Source: a bacterium
Lineage (GTDB): Bacteria; UBA10199; DSSB01
Assembly: GCA_030426445.1 (NCBI GenBank)
Contig: JAUHYS010000012.1
Location: forward strand, 1 to 16,993
Length of the DNA stretch: 16,993 bases
Direction of reading: 5' to 3'
Shown here: positions 13,903-16,993 of the stretch, piece by piece
How positions within the stretch are numbered: position 1 is the first letter of the stretch
How the letters are laid out: each line of letters starts with the position of its first letter
Position numbers and translations under genes: made by a program
The notes under the pieces: model-generated
Databases searched by the model: none
What the model was told of the DNA's origin: nothing
Seen by the model: only the letters and a program-made list of their open reading frames with translations

Positions 13903-15126
13903 CTAATACCAAATAAATTCTCTTGTAGCTTCGTAGAGGCCATTTTCTAGTATTATCCTTTTACTTTTTGAAGCTTTAAAATCATAAATAAAAAATGATT
14001 GGATGATTCCTGTACTTTCTTTATAAATTAAAAATTGAGAGCTAGGGTCCCAAGATATAAATTGAGAGATGTTTTGAGGTCCGTTTTGGATAGGAATAAA
14101 TTGTGATAAACTTAGATCATAATATCCAATTTTTCCCTGAGAATCGTTAAGAAGAAGCTTTTGACTGTCTGGAGACCAAATGCCTGCTTGTTGATTATAG
14201 TAGTCAGATTTCGAAAGAATTTGAGCAAGTTTGTTTCCTTTTAAATCATAGATGCAGGTTTCGGTTTCAAATTTTTGATAATTGCAATGAAAGGAAACTA
14301 ATCTTCTATCTGGAGAAATAGCAAGCGTTAGAACTGGGTAATCCGTCCGGTTTTTTTTGTCATGGATAGGAATAACTTCTGCTTTCTGAGTTATTCCTGT
14401 ATCAAATTCAACTGCATTGATTTGGATAGTTTTGATTCCTCTTCCTGGAATTTTATGATTTGCATCATCTTGAAATTCTACAAAAGTAAAGTCTAAAAAT
14501 TGACTATGTACGAAAGGGTTATTATATAAAAGAGATTTGTTTTCTGAATTGCTAGTAAAAGGATAGGCTTTTTCAAAAAGAGTTTGATTGTTTTTAAAAT
14601 CTACTTTCTTTAAGATTGATCGTTTATCTTTTTCGTAGAGAAGTGTGGCTGTTTGCTCTTCTGGAAAAATTCGAAAATCTTCAATCCTTCTGACAATTCC
14701 CGTATCTGCAATAAATTGTGTTTTTTTGTTTAACAAATTAATTCGGTAAATTCTATGATAGCAAGTATTAGGGTTGTGCTTTTGTGGACACTTAACCCCT
14801 TCGATGATTTTTCCAGCGGCTTTATAGTAGAGATCATGGTTTTTGGAGTCGTATTTTGCCTCAAGGAAAATTTCATTTTTGTTAGCGAGTTCATAAATTT
14901 CGGATGAAGTAAATTTTTGTTGACCGGTGTCATAAATAACTATTTTAACTTTTTCTCTCTCTTTTTGTTTCCTTATCAACATAAGGTGTTTGCTTTTTGT
15001 AGAGGCTACATTATTTTTTTTAATTTCATTTTCTGTATTGTCTTTAGGGCTTAAACATCCCATGTTAATAAAAAAAAGTATGAATAAAAAAATAAAGTGC
15101 TTTTTAGCACAAGAAAATATTTTCAT
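13903..15126 (-). CDS. Lipoprotein with TolB/WD40-like beta-propeller repeats
   Basis: This 407-residue protein begins with a lysine-containing n-region, a hydrophobic stretch and MGC (22-24), so it is probably a lipoprotein anchored at Cys24, although the lipobox (INMGC) is not perfect. The rest resembles a beta-propeller of PD40/TolB-type blades. The clearest is ISPDRRLVSFHC, then ETCIYDLKGNKLAQIL, then IWSPDSQKLLLND with IGYYDLSLSQFIPI, and finally SWDPSSQFLIYKES; the SPDxxxLxx pattern is the blade signature. Such proteins usually act as periplasmic binding or scaffold proteins. No enzyme motif is seen. An AAGG lies about 8 nt before the ATG. It follows the 97-aa exported protein gene by 38 bp on the same strand without a terminator, so the two are probably co-transcribed. 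Confidence 0.75.
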   Translation of the reverse strand: MKIFSCAKKHFIFLFILFFINMGCLSPKDNTENEIKKNNVASTKSKHLMLIRKQKEREKVKIVIYDTGQQKFTSSEIYELANKNEIFLEAKYDSKNHDLYYKAAGKIIEGVKCPQKHNPNTCYHRIYRINLLNKKTQFIADTGIVRRIEDFRIFPEEQTATLLYEKDKRSILKKVDFKNNQTLFEKAYPFTSNSENKSLLYNNPFVHSQFLDFTFVEFQDDANHKIPGRGIKTIQINAVEFDTGITQKAEVIPIHDKKNRTDYPVLTLAISPDRRLVSFHCNYQKFETETCIYDLKGNKLAQILSKSDYYNQQAGIWSPDSQKLLLNDSQGKIGYYDLSLSQFIPIQNGPQNISQFISWDPSSQFLIYKESTGIIQSFFIYDFKASKSKRIILENGLYEATREFIWY

Positions 15127-15164
15127 GAGAAGGCCTTTTTACTCTTTTAAAGACGGAAAAAACT

Positions 15165-15458
15165 CTACTGCAAATAAAGTTTGCCTTTACGGATGGTGAC
15201 TTGTTCTCTAGCCTGGACTGTGACCTTGGTTTTTCCAAGACTGACGGTGCAGGGCGCTTTGCCAGCCAATGTCTTAGAACCTGCAGCATGGGGTTCGACC
15301 GTGAGAGAGTCCTGAGCTCCGTTGCATGAGATTTGTAATGTGTAAGAAGTGTTATCTTTATTGACGTAAAGAACGCTGACTTTGGCCCAGACCGGACTGC
15401 TAGCCAATCCTAGTAAAATCAAAGAAGGGACTAAAAATTTTAAAATGTTTTTTTTCAT
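15165..15458 (-). CDS. Small exported protein (97 aa)
   Basis: This unrecognised small protein starts MKKNILKFLVPSLILLGLAS and has a signal peptide cleaved after VWA (23-25). The mature part of about 72 residues is beta-rich and basic near its end, with two cysteines (in ISCNGAQ and KAPCTVS) that could form one disulfide. The start at 15458 is set by GAGGAAAAAA just upstream and by the signal peptide; an in-frame ATG 38 codons earlier lies inside priA and adds non-signal sequence. The 5' leader carries two hairpins that could hide the ribosome site. The beta-propeller lipoprotein gene follows 38 bp downstream. Confidence 0.75.
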   Translation of the reverse strand: MKKNILKFLVPSLILLGLASSPVWAKVSVLYVNKDNTSYTLQISCNGAQDSLTVEPHAAGSKTLAGKAPCTVSLGKTKVTVQAREQVTIRKGKLYLQ

Positions 15459-15465
15459 TTTTTTC

Positions 15466-15514
15466 CTCGTGTTTGACGAGATTGCTTTTCTTTGGAGGGC
15501 CGTAAGAAAAGTAA
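15466..15514 (-). promoter_or_regulatory. Two leader hairpins covering the ribosome site of the 97-aa gene
   Basis: On the minus strand the leader forms a long hairpin (15482-15492 with 15504-15514; about 11 bp with one G-U pair, 8 bp perfect) whose loop contains CCCTCC. Next comes a 5-bp hairpin CTCGT/ACGAG (15466-15480) that includes most of the GAGG ribosome site. The CCTC in the first loop is complementary to that GAGG. A regulated leader is possible; the hairpins are seen, the regulation is inferred. Confidence 0.35.
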
Positions 15515-15528
15515 CATAAATTAGAAAT

Positions 15529-15544
15529 TTCATCAAATGATGAA
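15529..15544. repeat. 7-bp inverted repeat between priA and the 97-aa gene
   Basis: TTCATCA (15529-15535) and TGATGAA (15538-15544) form a near-continuous palindrome just downstream of the priA stop codon and upstream of the leader hairpins. It is a possible operator for the 97-aa gene. No -35/-10 pair was convincing nearby. Confidence 0.4.
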
Positions 15545-15545
15545 G

Positions 15546-15571
15546 GTTATTAAAATGAGCCAAGTGGCTCA
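15546..15571 (-). terminator. Possible priA terminator inside the last codons
   Basis: On the minus strand TGAGCC and GGCTCA form a 6-bp stem with the tetraloop ACTT (15556-15571), followed by TTTTAATAA. The hairpin overlaps the last priA codons, and the short T-run makes it a weak terminator at best. Confidence 0.4.
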
Positions 15572-16993
15572 CAATCTAGACTCAACATAACGCTCGAAGG
15601 TAAAAAAGATTCTAGAAAAGGGAGTTCATTTTCTAAAGCGCGCCGCATGCTCTCAAACTTGGAGCTCTTAAGTAAAATCTGCCAGCGGTATTTTCCCTGA
15701 AGTTTTTCCATACTGGCCTTGGCGGGCCCTAAGATTTTGACATGGGGAAAATTTTGATAGAGTTCTCGCAATTGTTTGGCCAGTCTACGAGTACTGGTCG
15801 TGACTTCAGGGAGTTTTCGGCCTTGAAGACGGAGTAAAATCATTCTTGAAAAAGGTGGATAATCAGCCGAAGCACGGAATGTACGCTCTTGCAGGTAGAA
15901 ATTTTCCGCATCCTGGCGAAGCGCATTTTGAATGGCTGGGTCATTAGGGCGGTAAGTTTGAATAAACACTTGGCCTTTTAAATCATGGCGGCCGGCCCGG
16001 CCTGCAACTTGTGTAAGTAATTGAAAGCTTCGTTCCGCAGCACGAAAATCAGGGAGGTTCAGCGACATATCCGCCAATAAAACTCCCACCAAAGTGAGTT
16101 TTTTAAAGTCATGACCCTTGGCCAACATCTGTGTACCCACCAATACATCGATTTTGCCAGCTTCAAATTGAGAAAGCAGTGCAGCCATGCGTTGCCGACT
16201 ACTGGCAATGTCACGGTCCAGTCTGCCCACTGTAATATTGGGGTAAAGCTTTTTGAGATTGTCCTCAATTCTTTCGGTGCCAATACCAATGGGTTGGAGT
16301 TTTTCGCTTTGGCACTTTTGACAGGCCCGCAAGTTTTCCTCTTTGAGTTCACAATAATGGCAAACCAGCGAGAGCGGGCGCTTGTGATAGGTGAGGGAAA
16401 TCTCGCAATTGGGACAAGTAGGAACATGGCCGCAGTCTCGGCACAGCATAAAAGGCGAAAAGCCCCGGCGATTGAGAAAGAGCATGGCCTGTTCGCCGCG
16501 TTGGAGGGTGTCATCCAGAGCTTTTTGCAAAGGGGCCGTCATCCAGGTGTGCTCATTGGCTGACTCCGTCTTAAGGTCAATGAGCTGAATATCTGGCAAA
16601 ATGGCCTTTGTGGCGCGTTGGTTGAGTCGGAAAAAGTGATACTTTTGTTTTTCGGCATTCTCACGGCTCTCGATCGAAGGTGTGGCCGAGCCCAGCACGA
16701 TCGGGATTCTTTCGATGGAAGCCCGCATCACGGCCAGGTCGCGGCCATGGTAGCGAAAGCGTTCCTCTTGTTTATAGCTGGAATCGTGCTCTTCATCGAC
16801 AATGATGAGCCCTAAATCCTGGATGGGCAGGGCGACCGCCGATCGCGTACCAATAAAAATCTTTTTGACTCCGTCTTTGGCAGACCACCAGGTTTGCAGG
16901 CGCTGTATATCGGTCATGCCGGAATGATAAACGGCAATCTCATCGGGAAAGCGGGCGGCAAAGCGGCCGAGCATCATGGGGGTGAGGGCGATC
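15550..16993 (-). CDS. priA: Primosomal protein N' (PriA helicase), partial
   Basis: This is the DNA helicase that recognises stalled or repaired replication forks and starts primosome assembly. About 480 C-terminal residues are visible; the gene continues past the right edge, so the N-terminal DNA-binding domain and Walker A are missing. The visible frame opens with IALTP then RFAARFP, and includes the Walker B box VDEEHD, the YKQEERFRYHGRDLAVMRA segment, motif III LGSATPS, then four CxxC pairs (CRDC, CPNC, CHYC, CQKC) that bind two zinc ions. It continues with GIGTERIEDNL, GTQMLAKGHDF, AAERSFQLLTQVAGRAGR and the C-terminal domain. Methionines at the visible left end are internal, not the start. 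The G+C content is clearly higher than in the neighbouring genes. The gene ends with TAA at 15550. Confidence 0.95.
   Translation of the reverse strand, partial: IALTPMMLGRFAARFPDEIAVYHSGMTDIQRLQTWWSAKDGVKKIFIGTRSAVALPIQDLGLIIVDEEHDSSYKQEERFRYHGRDLAVMRASIERIPIVLGSATPSIESRENAEKQKYHFFRLNQRATKAILPDIQLIDLKTESANEHTWMTAPLQKALDDTLQRGEQAMLFLNRRGFSPFMLCRDCGHVPTCPNCEISLTYHKRPLSLVCHYCELKEENLRACQKCQSEKLQPIGIGTERIEDNLKKLYPNITVGRLDRDIASSRQRMAALLSQFEAGKIDVLVGTQMLAKGHDFKKLTLVGVLLADMSLNLPDFRAAERSFQLLTQVAGRAGRHDLKGQVFIQTYRPNDPAIQNALRQDAENFYLQERTFRASADYPPFSRMILLRLQGRKLPEVTTSTRRLAKQLRELYQNFPHVKILGPAKASMEKLQGKYRWQILLKSSKFESMRRALENELPFLESFLPSSVMLSLDCEPLGSF

Noticed and set aside
13885..13907. ATTAGT/ACTAAT hairpin between the convergent 12185 and 13903 genes as a terminator
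   Set aside because: The 6-bp stem is AT-rich, has an 11-nt loop, lacks a T-run and overlaps the stop codon of the lipoprotein gene.
15459..15572. Longer form of the 97-aa exported protein
   Set aside because: The extra 38 residues overlap the priA end and would place non-signal sequence before a clear signal peptide with its own ribosome site.
16111..16563. 150-codon open frame on the plus strand
   Set aside because: It is opposite the zinc-binding and helicase motifs of priA, which are clearly the coding frame; the other frame is a by-product of higher G+C.
1..16993. CRISPR array, tRNA or rRNA genes, prophage or integrase genes
   Set aside because: No regularly spaced repeats, no cloverleaf-like or rRNA-like sequence and no phage genes were seen by eye; a tRNA or covariance-model scan would settle it.

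Overview
The window is AT-rich, densely packed bacterial DNA from an apparently Gram-negative organism. It encodes several Sec signal peptides, a lipoprotein, an Lgt-family membrane enzyme and a chromosomal PriA. A deltaproteobacterial, Bdellovibrionota-like or related uncultured lineage would fit, but nothing visible fixes the taxonomy. Only the priA end is clearly richer in G+C (about 60% in lines near 16,700, against about 25-40% over most other genes).

Layout. (1) 1-1734: a decayed IS5-family-like element with a transposase N-terminal remnant, then a secreted Cys-containing protein of unknown function (586-1557), then a terminator cluster whose minus-strand hairpin is a diverged copy of the hairpin in the IS remnant. 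(2) 1735-3477, minus strand: a two-gene ABC-2 exporter (NodI/NodJ-like ATPase and permease), fused stop to start. (3) 3736-5562: a secreted protein with the serine beta-lactamase/DD-peptidase fold that has lost the catalytic Ser and Lys, so probably a pseudoenzyme. (4) 5624-6808: an AAA/DUF4143 ATPase. (5) 6880-9385: a translationally coupled operon of an Lgt-like membrane protein, a radical SAM enzyme resembling archaeal tetraether lipid synthase (Tes, MJ0619 type), and a small membrane protein. (6) 9373-10455, minus: alanine dehydrogenase, whose 3' end overlaps the operon convergently. (7) 10636-11997: a secreted protein with two DxDxDG calcium-loop/FG-GAP-like motifs. (8) 12185-13870: a 561-aa unknown protein whose C-terminal third carries a papain-like Gln/Cys/His/Asp arrangement. 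(9) 13903-15458, minus: a beta-propeller lipoprotein and a 97-aa exported protein. (10) 15550 to the right edge, minus: the C-terminal two thirds of PriA.

How they work together. The most coherent unit is the Lgt-like/Tes-like/small membrane protein operon. I infer a membrane-lipid modification module, possibly joining or modifying acyl chains. Directly upstream lies an 11-bp direct repeat resembling a Pho box, placed before a -10 element that would give a leaderless transcript. A similar 11-bp-periodic repeat precedes the secreted protein gene at 10636, so phosphate (PhoB-type) control of both is a testable idea. The other genes look like independent housekeeping or accessory units; much of the window encodes envelope or exported proteins.
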